Source of the DNA: Labrys wisconsinensis
Lineage (GTDB): Bacteria > Pseudomonadota > Alphaproteobacteria > Rhizobiales > Labraceae
Assembly (NCBI RefSeq): GCF_030814995.1
Contig: NZ_JAUSVX010000017.1
Location: 62,001 to 126,000, forward strand
Reading direction: 5' to 3'
DNA: 64,000 bases
Under the pieces are notes generated by a model. That model searched no databases, had not been told where the DNA came from, and was given only the letters and a program-made list of their open reading frames with translations. Made by a program: the position numbers and the translations under genes. Shown piece after piece: positions 42,237 through 50,939 of this stretch; positions within the stretch are counted from its first letter, which is position 1; each line of letters opens with the position of its first letter.

Positions 42237-42877
42237 CACGCATATATCCGATCGTACAGGGTCCGCAGGATGCCCGCGGTCACGCCCCATATATAGCGGT
42301 CCTCGAACGGCATTGCGTAGTAGCTGCGCATGGCGCCGCGCCATTCCCGGCTCTCGCGCCGATGGTTGGCCGGATCCATCAGGAAGGCGAGCGGGCATTC
42401 GAAGGCCTCGTCCACCTCGGCCGGGTTGAGCGTGAGCGCGAATCCCGGGGCGATCAGCGCCACGACGGGCACGACGCGAAAGCCCGAGGTGGTGAGATAG
42501 AGGTCGAGATAGCCGAGCGGCGCGACATGGGCCGGGGGAAGGCCGATCTCCTCCTGCGCCTCGCGCAGCGCCGCGGCGAGGGGGCCGTCGTCGCCCGGAT
42601 CGATGCGCCCGCCGGGAAAGGCGATCTGGCCGGAATGGCTGCGCAGCGCCGTCGAGCGGCGGGTGAGCAGCACGGTGGCTCCATCGGGGTGCTCGACCAC
42701 GCCGATCAGCACGGCCGCGGGCTTGCCCGGCCCGGCCGGCGCCTCGGCGGCGAGATCGGGCGAGAAGCTGTGGTCGCCGATGGCCGGCGCCTCGGCCTCG
42801 GCGCCGACCGGCGGCGGCGCGGGCCGGAGCCGGCGCCGGGCCCGGGCGAGGAAATCGGCGAGGAACGGATCGGGCAT
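42236..42877 (-). CDS. CoA pyrophosphatase-like NUDIX hydrolase
   Basis: 213 aa. NuCoA motif LTRRSTALRSHSGQIAFPGG directly before the Nudix box RIDPGDDGPLAAALREAQEE then IGL; this pair defines CoA/acyl-CoA diphosphatases (NudL/NUDT7-like). ATG at 42877 is the first plausible start (MPDPFLADFLARARRRLR). Upstream gene ends 35 bp away. Confidence 0.92.
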   Translation of the reverse strand: MPDPFLADFLARARRRLRPAPPPVGAEAEAPAIGDHSFSPDLAAEAPAGPGKPAAVLIGVVEHPDGATVLLTRRSTALRSHSGQIAFPGGRIDPGDDGPLAAALREAQEEIGLPPAHVAPLGYLDLYLTTSGFRVVPVVALIAPGFALTLNPAEVDEAFECPLAFLMDPANHRRESREWRGAMRSYYAMPFEDRYIWGVTAGILRTLYDRIYA

Positions 42878-42912
42878 GGGATCGTCCGGCGTCGGCTGGC
42901 CGGGGCCGGCGC

Positions 42913-43908
42913 TCACCGGCCCGCGATCGTGGCGGCGTAGAGCGCCGGATCGACATTGCCGCCGGAGAGCACCAGCGCCGTGGTGGCGCCCTCCGCCCGG
43001 AAGCGGCCGGTCAGCACGGCGGCGAGGGCGACCGCGCCGCCGGGCTCGACCACCAGGCGCAGCTCGGCAAAGGCATAGGCCATGGCGGCGCGCACCTCCT
43101 CGTCGCTGACGGCGAGGCCGCCGGCGAGGAGGCGGTGGTTGATCGGGAAGGTCAGGGCGCCCGGCGTCGGCGACAGCAGCGCGTCGCAGATCGAGCCGGC
43201 GAGGCTCGGATTGGTCAGGCGCTCCCCGGCGACGAGGGAGCGCCCGGTGTCGTCGAAGCCGGCGGGCTCCACCGCGGTGACCCGGGTGGGCGGGCTGAGG
43301 GCGTGGAGCGCGCTGGCGACGCCGGCGATCAGGCCGCCGCCGCCGCAGGGCGTCAGCACGTGGTCGAGCCCGGCGTCGAGCTGCCGGGCCTGCCGGGCGA
43401 GCTCGCTGCCGATCGTACCCTGGCCGGCCATGATCATCGGGTCGTCGAAGGGCGGCACCAGCACCGCCTGCCGCGCCTCGGCGAGGCCGCGCGCCATGGC
43501 GGCGCGATCGTCGGTGTGCCGGTCGAACAGCACGATCTCGGCGCCGAAGGCCCGGGTGCGCTCGATCTTCACCGCCGGGGCGTCCTGCGGCATGACGATC
43601 ACTGCCGGCATGCCGAGCTCTGCCGCGGCGGCGGCCACCGCCTGTCCGTGATTGCCGGAGGAGAAGGCGACGACGCCGTTGCGACGCTCGGGCCCGGCGA
43701 GGCTGGAGAGCTTGTTGAAGGCGCCGCGGAACTTGAAGGAGCCGGTGCGCTGCAGCACTTCCGGCTTGACCAGCACCCGGCCGCCGGCCCGCCGGCTGAG
43801 GTCGCGGCTCTCCAGGAGCGGCGTCGTCACGGCATGTCCGGCGAGCCGGCGTTCCGCCGCTTCGATGTCGGCGAGGGGGATCGGTGCGGCGTCCATGACG
43901 GCTTCCAT
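42913..43908 (-). CDS. Threonine/serine dehydratase-like PLP enzyme
   Basis: 331 aa, catabolic size without an ACT domain. PLP-Lys in RTGSFKFRGAFNKL, SSGNHGQAVAAAAA, glycine loop TPCGGGGLIAG, and SGGNVDP at the end. Threonine dehydratase, serine racemase or hydroxy-aspartate dehydratase activity are all possible. ATG at 43908 is used; a second ATG at 43896 is close. Confidence 0.87.
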   Translation of the reverse strand: MEAVMDAAPIPLADIEAAERRLAGHAVTTPLLESRDLSRRAGGRVLVKPEVLQRTGSFKFRGAFNKLSSLAGPERRNGVVAFSSGNHGQAVAAAAAELGMPAVIVMPQDAPAVKIERTRAFGAEIVLFDRHTDDRAAMARGLAEARQAVLVPPFDDPMIMAGQGTIGSELARQARQLDAGLDHVLTPCGGGGLIAGVASALHALSPPTRVTAVEPAGFDDTGRSLVAGERLTNPSLAGSICDALLSPTPGALTFPINHRLLAGGLAVSDEEVRAAMAYAFAELRLVVEPGGAVALAAVLTGRFRAEGATTALVLSGGNVDPALYAATIAGR

Positions 43909-43940
43909 TGCTGTGTCGCGCCCGGACGGCCCGGGTGCCC

Positions 43941-45299
43941 TCAGTTGATAGCAGAGACCGGCCGGCCCCGCAGGGCGCTGACGACGGCGCCGGCCGCCGA
44001 CAGCGCCACCCCGACCAGGATGGCGGCATAGGCCTGGTCGCGGCTGCCGGCGAGAGCGAAGATCACCGCCGCCAGGGCCGCGCCCATGGACTGGCCGAGC
44101 AGGCGCGCCGTCGACTGCATGCCGCTGGCCCCCCCGCTGCGCTGGGGCGGGGCCGAGGTGATGATGGTCTTGTTGTTCGGCGACTGGAACAGGCCGAAGC
44201 CCAGGCCGCACACCGCCAGGCGCCAGGCGATGTCGGCCAGGGCGGGATGGGCCGGCAGCAGCACCAGCAGCACCAGCCCGACCGTCATCACGGCGAGGCC
44301 GAGGCCGCCGAGCAGCCCGGCGGGATAGTGGTCCGACAGGCGGCCGGCGATCGGCGACATCAGGGCGGTCGCCACCGGCCAGGGCGTCATCAGGAAGCCG
44401 GTCGCCACGGCGGAGAGGCCGAGCTGGTTCTGGAAGTAGAAGGGCAGCGACACGTAGAGCAGCATCTGCGACCCGAAGGCGCAGATCGAGGTCGCCATCG
44501 ACAGCGCGAAGATCGGGATGCGCATCAGGTCGACCGGCAGCAGCGGCTGCGGCATGGCGAGCTGGCGGCGGGCGAGCACGGCGCCGAAGGCGGCGGCCGC
44601 GACCAGGGGCAGCCAGGCCGGCGCCGGGCCGCCGCCGCGGCCGATGCCGTCGACGCCGTAGATCAGCAGGCCGAAGGTCGCGGCGCTGAGGACGGCGCTC
44701 ACCACGTCGAAGCGGCCGCCGGAGCGCGGCGTCAGCGGCAGGGTGCGCGAGGCGACGGCGAGGGCCAGCACGCCGAGCGGCACGTTGACCAGGAACAGCC
44801 ATTGCCAGGGCGCGACGGCGAGGATCGCGGCGCCCACGGTCGGGCCGGCGGCGGCCGAGACCGCCACGACGAGCGCCGTGTTGCCGACGCCGCGCCCGAT
44901 CATCGCCGAGGGATAGATGAAGCGCACCAGGGCGATGTTGACGCTCATGATGCCGGCGCCGCCGAGCCCCTGCAGCGCCCGCGCCGCCGTCAGCATCGAG
45001 AGCGAGGGCGACAGGGCGCAGAGCAGCGAGGCCAGGGTGAACAGCGCCAGCCCCCAGCAATAGATGCGGCGATAGCCGAAGATGTCGCCGAGCGAGGCCA
45101 GCGGCAGGAGGCTCATGGTGACGGCCAGCTGATAGGCGTTGACCACCCAGATCGCCTCGGGGGCCTCGACGTGGAGGTCGCGCGCGATCGAGGGCAGCGC
45201 CACGTTGACGATGGCGCCGTCGAGCACGGCCATGGTCAGGGCGATGGCGACGGCCAGGAAGGCCCAGGCGCGCTGCGGGTGGGGAAGTCCATCGGGCAT
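43941..45299 (-). CDS. MFS transporter, DHA2 (EmrB/QacA) type
   Basis: 452 aa, about 12-14 membrane segments. Motif LTMAVLDGAIVNVALPSIAR in TM1, motif A SLGDIFGYRR, and motif-C-like GPTVGAAILAVAPWQWLFLV. Proton-driven drug exporter or related. Start at 45299 gives the standard N-terminus (PHPQRAWAFLAVAIAL). An imperfect palindrome lies about 58 bp upstream. Confidence 0.9.
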   Translation of the reverse strand: MPDGLPHPQRAWAFLAVAIALTMAVLDGAIVNVALPSIARDLHVEAPEAIWVVNAYQLAVTMSLLPLASLGDIFGYRRIYCWGLALFTLASLLCALSPSLSMLTAARALQGLGGAGIMSVNIALVRFIYPSAMIGRGVGNTALVVAVSAAAGPTVGAAILAVAPWQWLFLVNVPLGVLALAVASRTLPLTPRSGGRFDVVSAVLSAATFGLLIYGVDGIGRGGGPAPAWLPLVAAAAFGAVLARRQLAMPQPLLPVDLMRIPIFALSMATSICAFGSQMLLYVSLPFYFQNQLGLSAVATGFLMTPWPVATALMSPIAGRLSDHYPAGLLGGLGLAVMTVGLVLLVLLPAHPALADIAWRLAVCGLGFGLFQSPNNKTIITSAPPQRSGGASGMQSTARLLGQSMGAALAAVIFALAGSRDQAYAAILVGVALSAAGAVVSALRGRPVSAIN

Positions 45300-45356
45300 G
45301 GCGGGGTCTGCATTCGCGGCCGGTGCCGGCGGCCGGCCCGGGGGAAGACAGCTATT

Positions 45357-45370
45357 ACGATACGATTCGT
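45357..45370. promoter_or_regulatory. Imperfect palindrome upstream of the MFS gene
   Basis: ACGATACGATTCGT has symmetric outer arms (ACGA/TCGT) in a locally AT-rich stretch, 58-71 bp before the MFS start. It is of a kind bound by TetR-like repressors, but no such regulator gene is adjacent. Confidence 0.3.
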
Positions 45371-45400
45371 CTTGAAAGCAAGGCGGCCGCCCTCGTGACC

Positions 45401-46096
45401 CTACGGCGCCGGCCCCCCGGAGGCGGGCTGGCGATTCGCGCCGGCGAGCTTGCGGGCCAGCGCCTCGCCGATGACCCGGTGCACGGCCGAGGCGAGGGTC
45501 GGATCGGCCTTGGCGGCGTCCTGCAGCCTGGTGCGGTCGATGGCGATCACACGCGTCGGCCCCTCGCAGCTCACCGATGCGGTGGCGGGCGCGGCGGTGA
45601 GGAAGCCGACCTCGCCGACGAGCTCGCCCGGGCCGAGATGGGCGACGAGCCGCTCGTCGATCCGCACCTCCGCCCGTCCCTCGCAGATGAGGTAGAGCGC
45701 GCCGATCGGCGTGCCCTGCACGGCCAGGAGCGCGCCGGGCGCCAGATCGTACCAGGCGCCGGCCTTGACGATCTCGGCGATCTGGCCGTCGTCGATGCCC
45801 GGGAACACGGCGCGCAGCAGCCGCAGGTCGGGCAGGGCCCTGACCCGGCTGCGGGCCCGGTGGAGAGCCCAGATGCGCCAGAGATTGATGGCGATGAAGG
45901 CGACGTCCCAGCCGATCGCGGTGATGAGGTCGTCGCCCGTGTTGAGGAAGTAGACGATCTCGATGAGCATCGACACCGTGGCCAGCACCCGCAGCCACAG
46001 CATGCTCGTCACCAGGAAGGAAAAGGCCATGATGACGTAGGAGCAGTTGCCGAGCAGGTCGTTCCACCGGATGGCTGAGATCAGCGTGCCGAGCAT
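45401..46096 (-). CDS. Membrane protein with C-terminal cyclic-nucleotide-binding-like domain
   Basis: 231 aa. Residues 1-85 hold three or so hydrophobic segments (YVIMAFSFLVTSMLWLRVLA; LITAIGWDVAFIAINLWRIW), resembling Popeye-type membrane regions. Residues 95-215 form a cNMP barrel (GALYLICEGRAEVRI; LGPGELVGEVGFLTAAPATA). In the phosphate cassette Glu is kept, but the Arg that grips the cyclic phosphate is Ala/Thr, so canonical cAMP binding is doubtful. No output domain. Confidence 0.82.
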   Translation of the reverse strand: MLGTLISAIRWNDLLGNCSYVIMAFSFLVTSMLWLRVLATVSMLIEIVYFLNTGDDLITAIGWDVAFIAINLWRIWALHRARSRVRALPDLRLLRAVFPGIDDGQIAEIVKAGAWYDLAPGALLAVQGTPIGALYLICEGRAEVRIDERLVAHLGPGELVGEVGFLTAAPATASVSCEGPTRVIAIDRTRLQDAAKADPTLASAVHRVIGEALARKLAGANRQPASGGPAP

Positions 46097-46210
46097 GATC
46101 GCCTCGCGAGCCGCGTCGCGGCGGCCGGTCGCGGCCGCGCCGACGGGCGGTGCGCCAGCTTCGCACAGGCAAGGCGATTGTCCACCGCGGCCGGAGCGCG
46201 CGGCGGGCGC

Positions 46211-47158
46211 TCAGCCCGGCGCGCCGGCGGCGGGCAGGTCGCGCACGACGCGGAAGCCGATATCCGGGCCGCCGGTGAACGGCTTGGTGTTCCAGCGCTT
46301 GCCCGAGCGCAGGAACCAGGGCACGTCGCTCCAGGCGCCGCCGCGCCGGACGCGCTCGTCGCACTTGCCCTCCCGCATCGGCGAGCCGTCCGCGGGCACT
46401 TCCACATAGGTCTTCTTGTAGCAGTCCTCGGTCCACTCCCAGATGTTGCCGTGGACCTGGTAGAGCCCGAACCGGTTGGGGCGGAAGCTGTCGACCGGCA
46501 GGGTCCCGGTCGAATCCTCGCCGCGCGGGCCGCTGCCGTAGGGGATGGACGCCTTGTAGTTGGCCTGCGCCGGCGAGATGGTCCGGCCGAACCAGAACGG
46601 CGTCCTGGTGCCGGCGCGGGCGAAATATTCGCGCTCCGCCTCGGTCGGCAGGCGGTAGGTCCGCCCGGCCGTGCGCGACAGCCAGGCGAGATAGGTCTTG
46701 GCCTCGTCCCAGTTGACGTCGATCACCGGTCGCCGGCCGCGTCCGAAGCCGCGATCGTCCGGCTTGGCCGGGCAGGCGCCGGCGGCGGCGCAGGCGTCCC
46801 ACTCGTCGAAGGTGACGGCGAATCGCCCGACGGCGAAGGCGGCAGGGATGGTGACGGCGTGCTGGGGATGCTCGTCCGCGTCGGCATCCGGCTCGTTCGC
46901 CGGCGTGCCCATGACGAACTTGCCGGGCGGCACGACCACCATCTCCGGGCAATGCTCGCATTCGCGGAAGCTGTCCCGCGGCTTCAGCGCCTGCTCGCGC
47001 TCCGGCGTCAGGGGCGTGAAGCCGGGCGGGAAGATCTGAACGGGCCCGGCCTCGCTGGCCGGCGCCCTCGGACCTTCGGCGGCCGACGCAGGGCCGGCGC
47101 AGGCCAGCAGCGCTGCGAGGGCGAGGCCACGGAGGAGGGGACGGGCGATGGTCGACAT
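46211..47158 (-). CDS. Formylglycine-generating-enzyme-like (SUMF1/FGE) exported protein
   Basis: 315 aa with signal peptide (RPLLRGLALAALLACAGPAS). FGE-sulfatase fold motifs: MVVVPPGKFVMGTP, VDVNWDEAKTYL-type (VIDVNWDEAKTYLAWLS), YRLPTEAEREYFARAG, GLYQVHGNIWEWTEDCY and RRGGAWSDVPWFLRSGKRWN. The copper-binding/catalytic Cys pair expected in the last block of true FGE is absent, so it probably does not make formylglycine; such proteins often act as binding or regulatory modules. Confidence 0.87.
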   Translation of the reverse strand: MSTIARPLLRGLALAALLACAGPASAAEGPRAPASEAGPVQIFPPGFTPLTPEREQALKPRDSFRECEHCPEMVVVPPGKFVMGTPANEPDADADEHPQHAVTIPAAFAVGRFAVTFDEWDACAAAGACPAKPDDRGFGRGRRPVIDVNWDEAKTYLAWLSRTAGRTYRLPTEAEREYFARAGTRTPFWFGRTISPAQANYKASIPYGSGPRGEDSTGTLPVDSFRPNRFGLYQVHGNIWEWTEDCYKKTYVEVPADGSPMREGKCDERVRRGGAWSDVPWFLRSGKRWNTKPFTGGPDIGFRVVRDLPAAGAPG

Positions 47159-47258
47159 GCGGCGGGGCTCCGGCACGTGGAGCCCTGGACATACACCGCC
47201 CGCTTCCCGCGGCGTGGATCCGGCGGAACAGGACGGGCCAGCGGCCCGCCGGGGCGGA

Positions 47259-47744
47259 TCAGGACGCCTTGGCCTTGCGCGGCGCGCGCGCCGGCTTGGC
47301 CTTGGCGGCGGTGCGCACCTGGCCGAGGCCCATGGTCTTGGCCAGCTTGGAGCGGGCCGCCGCATAATTGGGCGCCACCATCGGATAATCGTGCGGCAGG
47401 CTCCACTTCTCCCTGTATTGGGCGGGAGTCATGTCGAAAGCCGTGCGAAGATGACGCTTCAGCGACTTGAACTGGCGCCCGTCCTCCAAGCAGATGATGT
47501 AGTCGGGCATGACCGACTTCTTGATCGGCACCGCCGGCTTCGGCGCTTCGACGGTCGGGGCGGGTTCTCCCGCCGCAACTTTCCTGAACGCGGCGTGCAC
47601 CTCGCCGATGAAGCCCGTGAGGGCCGCGGCGGAGATCGAATTGTTGCTCACATAGGCGGCGACGACGTTCGCCGTGAGCTCCAGAAGATCGTCGGATCCG
47701 GTCGGAGCGGAGGGGGTATCCATGGGCTTTTCTGCCACGTTCAT
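47259..47744 (-). CDS. MucR/Ros family transcriptional regulator
   Basis: 161 aa. N-terminal helix LLELTANVVAAYVSNNSIS, zinc-finger-like core IICLEDGRQFKSLKRHLRTA, FDMTPAQYREKW, then a basic Ala/Lys tail like histone tails. MucR proteins bind AT-rich DNA and control exopolysaccharide, motility and the cell cycle in rhizobia. The second Cys is Asp (CLED) and the second His of the finger is Ala (HLRTA), a pattern known in zinc-independent family members. Start MNVAEKP (47744) or MDTPSAP (47723). Upstream DNA (47745-47850) is AT-rich, which fits autoregulation. Confidence 0.9.
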   Translation of the reverse strand: MNVAEKPMDTPSAPTGSDDLLELTANVVAAYVSNNSISAAALTGFIGEVHAAFRKVAAGEPAPTVEAPKPAVPIKKSVMPDYIICLEDGRQFKSLKRHLRTAFDMTPAQYREKWSLPHDYPMVAPNYAAARSKLAKTMGLGQVRTAAKAKPARAPRKAKAS

Positions 47745-48066
47745 TGATGATGCGAGTTCGCTATACAAAAACCGGGCGGCACGCAAGGATTTTGTCTTTC
47801 AGGGCCACAGTAGACAATCTTTTTCTCGGGGAGAACGATTATCGACGCGCTGCAATACGACCGGCATGCAAGACATGGTAGCGAGTCGTGCAAGTGAGAC
47901 GGGCAGGTGGCAAGCTCTCGCGTGCCGCGGGCAAGCAGAATTAACCAGATCGCCCGGCGAGCACCCGCGGTCTTCGCTCCGCTGCGCCGCTCTTACATGG
48001 TCTCGGGCCGACCCGCGCCTTCGGCAGCAAGGCTCGCGCGGTGATTCGGCTCGCGACGGCAGCAGC

Positions 48067-48672
48067 TCAGTCCGCCCCGCCGATCTCGTGCGCCGGCGCC
48101 ATGGCGAAGAAGCTGCCGCCGGAGGCGACGCCGAACATGTCGACGCCGTCGACCGCCCGGGTCTCGCCCATGGCGACGAGATCGTAGAACAGGGCGCGGC
48201 TCACCCGGGCCCAGAGCCCGGCGCGGACATGCACATAGGGCTTGAGCCCGTCCGAGGCGCCGGCCTCGAAGCGCAGGGGATGGTCGGGGCCGGCAACGGT
48301 CCAGTCGTCGACATTGGTGCGGAAGGACAGCGTGCGGGACGGCGCCTCCCCGGCCACGGCCATCTCCACCGCGACGAAGGGCGCGTCCTCCACGGCGATG
48401 CCGACGCGCTCGACCGGCGTCACCAGCACGTAGCGCTCCGGGTCCCGGCGCAGGATCGAGGCGAAGAGCTTGACCAGGGGCAGGCGGCCGATCGGGCTGC
48501 CGAGATAGTACCAGGTGCCGTCGGCGGCGATGCGCATGTCGATGTCGCCGCAGAAGGCCGGATGCCACAGGTGCACCGGCGGCGGTTCCCTGGCGCCCGC
48601 CGCCGCGGTCCTGGCGGCCTCGGTCAATCCGTCCAGGTTCGGTCTTCTCGGTTCGCTCACCGGCGCTTCCAC
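48067..48672 (-). CDS. DUF1285 family protein
   Basis: 201 aa. Family signatures: PVHLWHPAFCGDIDMRIAAD then GTWYYLGSPIGR, VGIAVEDAPFVAVEM, and VHVRAGLWARVSRALFYDL. Soluble; function unknown. In many alphaproteobacteria this gene sits beside the moxR-DUF58-DUF4159 block, as here (divergent from moxR), suggesting a shared pathway. A GTG four codons downstream is an alternative start. The 343-bp gap to moxR has no gene; it holds a hairpin CGCCGGCCTCGC/GCGAGCCGGCG (48762-48790). Confidence 0.87.
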   Translation of the reverse strand: MEAPVSEPRRPNLDGLTEAARTAAAGAREPPPVHLWHPAFCGDIDMRIAADGTWYYLGSPIGRLPLVKLFASILRRDPERYVLVTPVERVGIAVEDAPFVAVEMAVAGEAPSRTLSFRTNVDDWTVAGPDHPLRFEAGASDGLKPYVHVRAGLWARVSRALFYDLVAMGETRAVDGVDMFGVASGGSFFAMAPAHEIGGAD

Positions 48673-49015
48673 ATGACGCGGTCACGATACTTTGATCGAA
48701 TGCGGAGGGAAACCCCGTGAGGGGCGGGGACCAAGCCTTTGGAAATGCTGGCATGATGCCGCGCCGGCCTCGCATGGGGGCGAGCCGGCGAGGGAAACCC
48801 GGACCGGGGGCGACGGCGTTTCCTCAGCGGCATCCCGGGCGCGACGGGACGATAGGCCGCAGCCGTCCGGGGCTCCGCCATGGGCTCGGCGGCCGCCTTT
48901 CCGCCACCATCGGCCCGGATGTTGCTTCCGGACGTTTGTCCGAGCCCGTGTCGGGCCTGTGCAGAGATGGGCCGCCAGTCTTGCCGGACTCGCCGCAGTC
49001 CGGGACCATGAGGAG

Positions 49016-50017
49016 ATGATGAGCAGCGAACCCGCCACCAGCCTCGACGAGGTGATCGTCCGTTCCGCCGAGAGCACCGCAGCCCAGATCAAGGCGGCGC
49101 GCGCGGCGATCCACGCCGTGATCTTCGGACAGGAGGCGGTGGTCGACGGCGCGCTGATCACGCTGCTCTCGGGCGGGCACGGCCTGCTCGTCGGCGTGCC
49201 GGGCCTCGCCAAGACCAAGCTGGTGGAGACGCTCGGCATCGTGCTCGGGCTCGATGCCCGGCGCGTGCAGTTCACCCCGGACCTGATGCCCTCCGACATC
49301 CTCGGCTCGGAGGTGCTGGAGGAGACTTCGGCCGGCAAGCGCGCCTTCCGCTTCCTGCAGGGCCCGATCTTCGCCCAGCTCCTGATGGCCGACGAGATCA
49401 ACCGCGCCTCGCCGCGCACCCAGTCGGCGCTGCTGCAGGCCATGCAGGAATATCACGTCACCGTCGCCGGCGACCGGTTCGACCTGCCCAAGCCCTTCCA
49501 CGTGCTGGCGACGCAGAACCCGCTGGAGCAGGAGGGCACCTATCCCCTGCCCGAAGCCCAGCTCGACCGCTTCCTGATGCAGATCGACGTGCCCTATCCC
49601 GACCGCGAGGCGGAAAAGCGCATCCTCTTGTTCACCACCGGCGTCGAGGAGATTCCGCCCAGGCAGGCGATGACCACCGACGACCTCCTCAACGCCCAGC
49701 GCCTGGTGCGGCGCCTGCCGGTGGGCGAGAGCGTGGTGGAGGCGATCCTCGACCTGGTGCGGGCCGCCCGGCCCGGCGCGCTGAAGGAGCTGGAGGGCAA
49801 GATCGCCTGGGGGCCGGGGCCCCGCGCCAGCCAGGCGCTGATGCTGGCGGTCCGCGCCCGCGCGCTGCTCGAGGGGCGCTTCGCCCCCTCGGCGGACGAC
49901 GTGGTGGCGCTGGCACAGCCGATCCTCAAGCACCGCATGGCCTTGACCTTCGCCGCGCGCGCCGAGGGCGATACGATCGAGGGCGTGATCGCACGCCTCG
50001 TCCGGACGATAGGATAG
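49016..50017 (+). CDS. MoxR family AAA+ ATPase
   Basis: 333 aa. Walker A variant GVPGLAKTKLVETL, pore/sensor FTPDLMPSDILGSEV, Walker B LLMADEINRASPRTQSALLQ, sensor ATQNPLEQEGTYPLPEAQLD. MoxR chaperones activate partners carrying vWA/MIDAS domains; two genes downstream such a domain is encoded. Tandem ATGs (49016 and 49019) leave the start uncertain by one codon; AGGAG at 49011 fits 49019 better. First gene of a four-gene operon. Confidence 0.94.
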   Translation: MMSSEPATSLDEVIVRSAESTAAQIKAARAAIHAVIFGQEAVVDGALITLLSGGHGLLVGVPGLAKTKLVETLGIVLGLDARRVQFTPDLMPSDILGSEVLEETSAGKRAFRFLQGPIFAQLLMADEINRASPRTQSALLQAMQEYHVTVAGDRFDLPKPFHVLATQNPLEQEGTYPLPEAQLDRFLMQIDVPYPDREAEKRILLFTTGVEEIPPRQAMTTDDLLNAQRLVRRLPVGESVVEAILDLVRAARPGALKELEGKIAWGPGPRASQALMLAVRARALLEGRFAPSADDVVALAQPILKHRMALTFAARAEGDTIEGVIARLVRTIG

Positions 50018-50021
50018 GGAT

Positions 50022-50939
50022 TTGGCGGTAGCCACGCGCCTTCTCACCGATGCTGACGCCCGGCCCGGCCCGCGCATCGAGCAGCATGCGCTCGATCTCG
50101 CCCACGCCCTGCCGCGGCTCGCCGTCGAGGCCCGGCGGGTGGCCAGCGCGGCGGTGCACGGGCTGCACGGCCGGCGCCAGGCCGGCGTCGGCGAGAATTT
50201 CTGGCAGTTCCGGCGTTTCAGCTTCGGCGAAGCGGCGGCGCGGGTGGACTGGCGCCGCTCGGCCCGCGACGACCATCTCTACGTGCGCGAGCGCGAATGG
50301 GAATCGGCCCATACGGTCTGGCTCTGGGCCGACCGCTCGGCCTCCATGGCCTATGCCTCGTCGCTGGCCCAGGCGCCCAAGATCGAGCGGGCGCTGGTGC
50401 TGACCCTGGCGCTGGCCGACCTCATGGTGCGCGGCGGCGAGCGCGTCGGGCTGATCGGCACGGCACGGCCCTCCTCCAGCCGCAACGTGGTCGAGCGTTT
50501 CGCCGAGGCGATGCTCGCCGACCGCACCGCACCGCAGGGCCTGCCGGCCGCCACGGCGCTGGCGCCGCACACCGAGGCGGTGCTGGTCGGGGATTTTCTC
50601 GCGCCGGCCGCCGAGACGGCCGCCCGGATGGCGGCGCTGGCTTCGCGCGGGGCGCGTGGGCACCTCGTCATGGTCGCCGACCCGGTGGAGGAGACCTTCC
50701 CCTTCGCCGGGCGCTCCGAGCTGGTCGATCCGGAGGACGGGTTCCGGCTGACCGCCGGGCGCGTCCAAGCTCTGCGCGAAGGCTATGTCGAGCGCCTCGC
50801 CGCCCATCGCGAGGCGCTGCGCCGCGACATGCGCCGCTTCGGCTGGACGCTGACGCTGCACCGCACCGACAGGCCGGCCTCCCAGGTCCTGCTGGCGCTC
50901 TATCCGCTGCTGCAGGCGTCCGGAGGGACGCGGCCGTGA
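50022..50939 (+). CDS. DUF58 domain protein
   Basis: 305 aa from a TTG start 4 bp after moxR. The DUF58 signature is at residues 60-90 (FSFGEAAARVDWRRSARDDH, then LYVREREWE), followed by a vWA-like fold (TVWLWADRSASMAYASSL, with D-x-S-x-S). No membrane segments. In MoxR systems this protein partners with the ATPase. GTGA overlap with the next gene. Confidence 0.9.
   Translation: MAVATRLLTDADARPGPRIEQHALDLAHALPRLAVEARRVASAAVHGLHGRRQAGVGENFWQFRRFSFGEAAARVDWRRSARDDHLYVREREWESAHTVWLWADRSASMAYASSLAQAPKIERALVLTLALADLMVRGGERVGLIGTARPSSSRNVVERFAEAMLADRTAPQGLPAATALAPHTEAVLVGDFLAPAAETAARMAALASRGARGHLVMVADPVEETFPFAGRSELVDPEDGFRLTAGRVQALREGYVERLAAHREALRRDMRRFGWTLTLHRTDRPASQVLLALYPLLQASGGTRP

Noticed and set aside
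43135-45398. Long plus-strand open frames opposite the dehydratase and MFS genes
   Set aside because: Low-complexity Arg/Gln/Gly/Ala translation typical of antisense frames in high-GC DNA.
48673-49015. Hidden small gene in the moxR-DUF1285 gap
   Set aside because: Open frames there lack an RBS and have shadow-like composition; only hairpins were noted.
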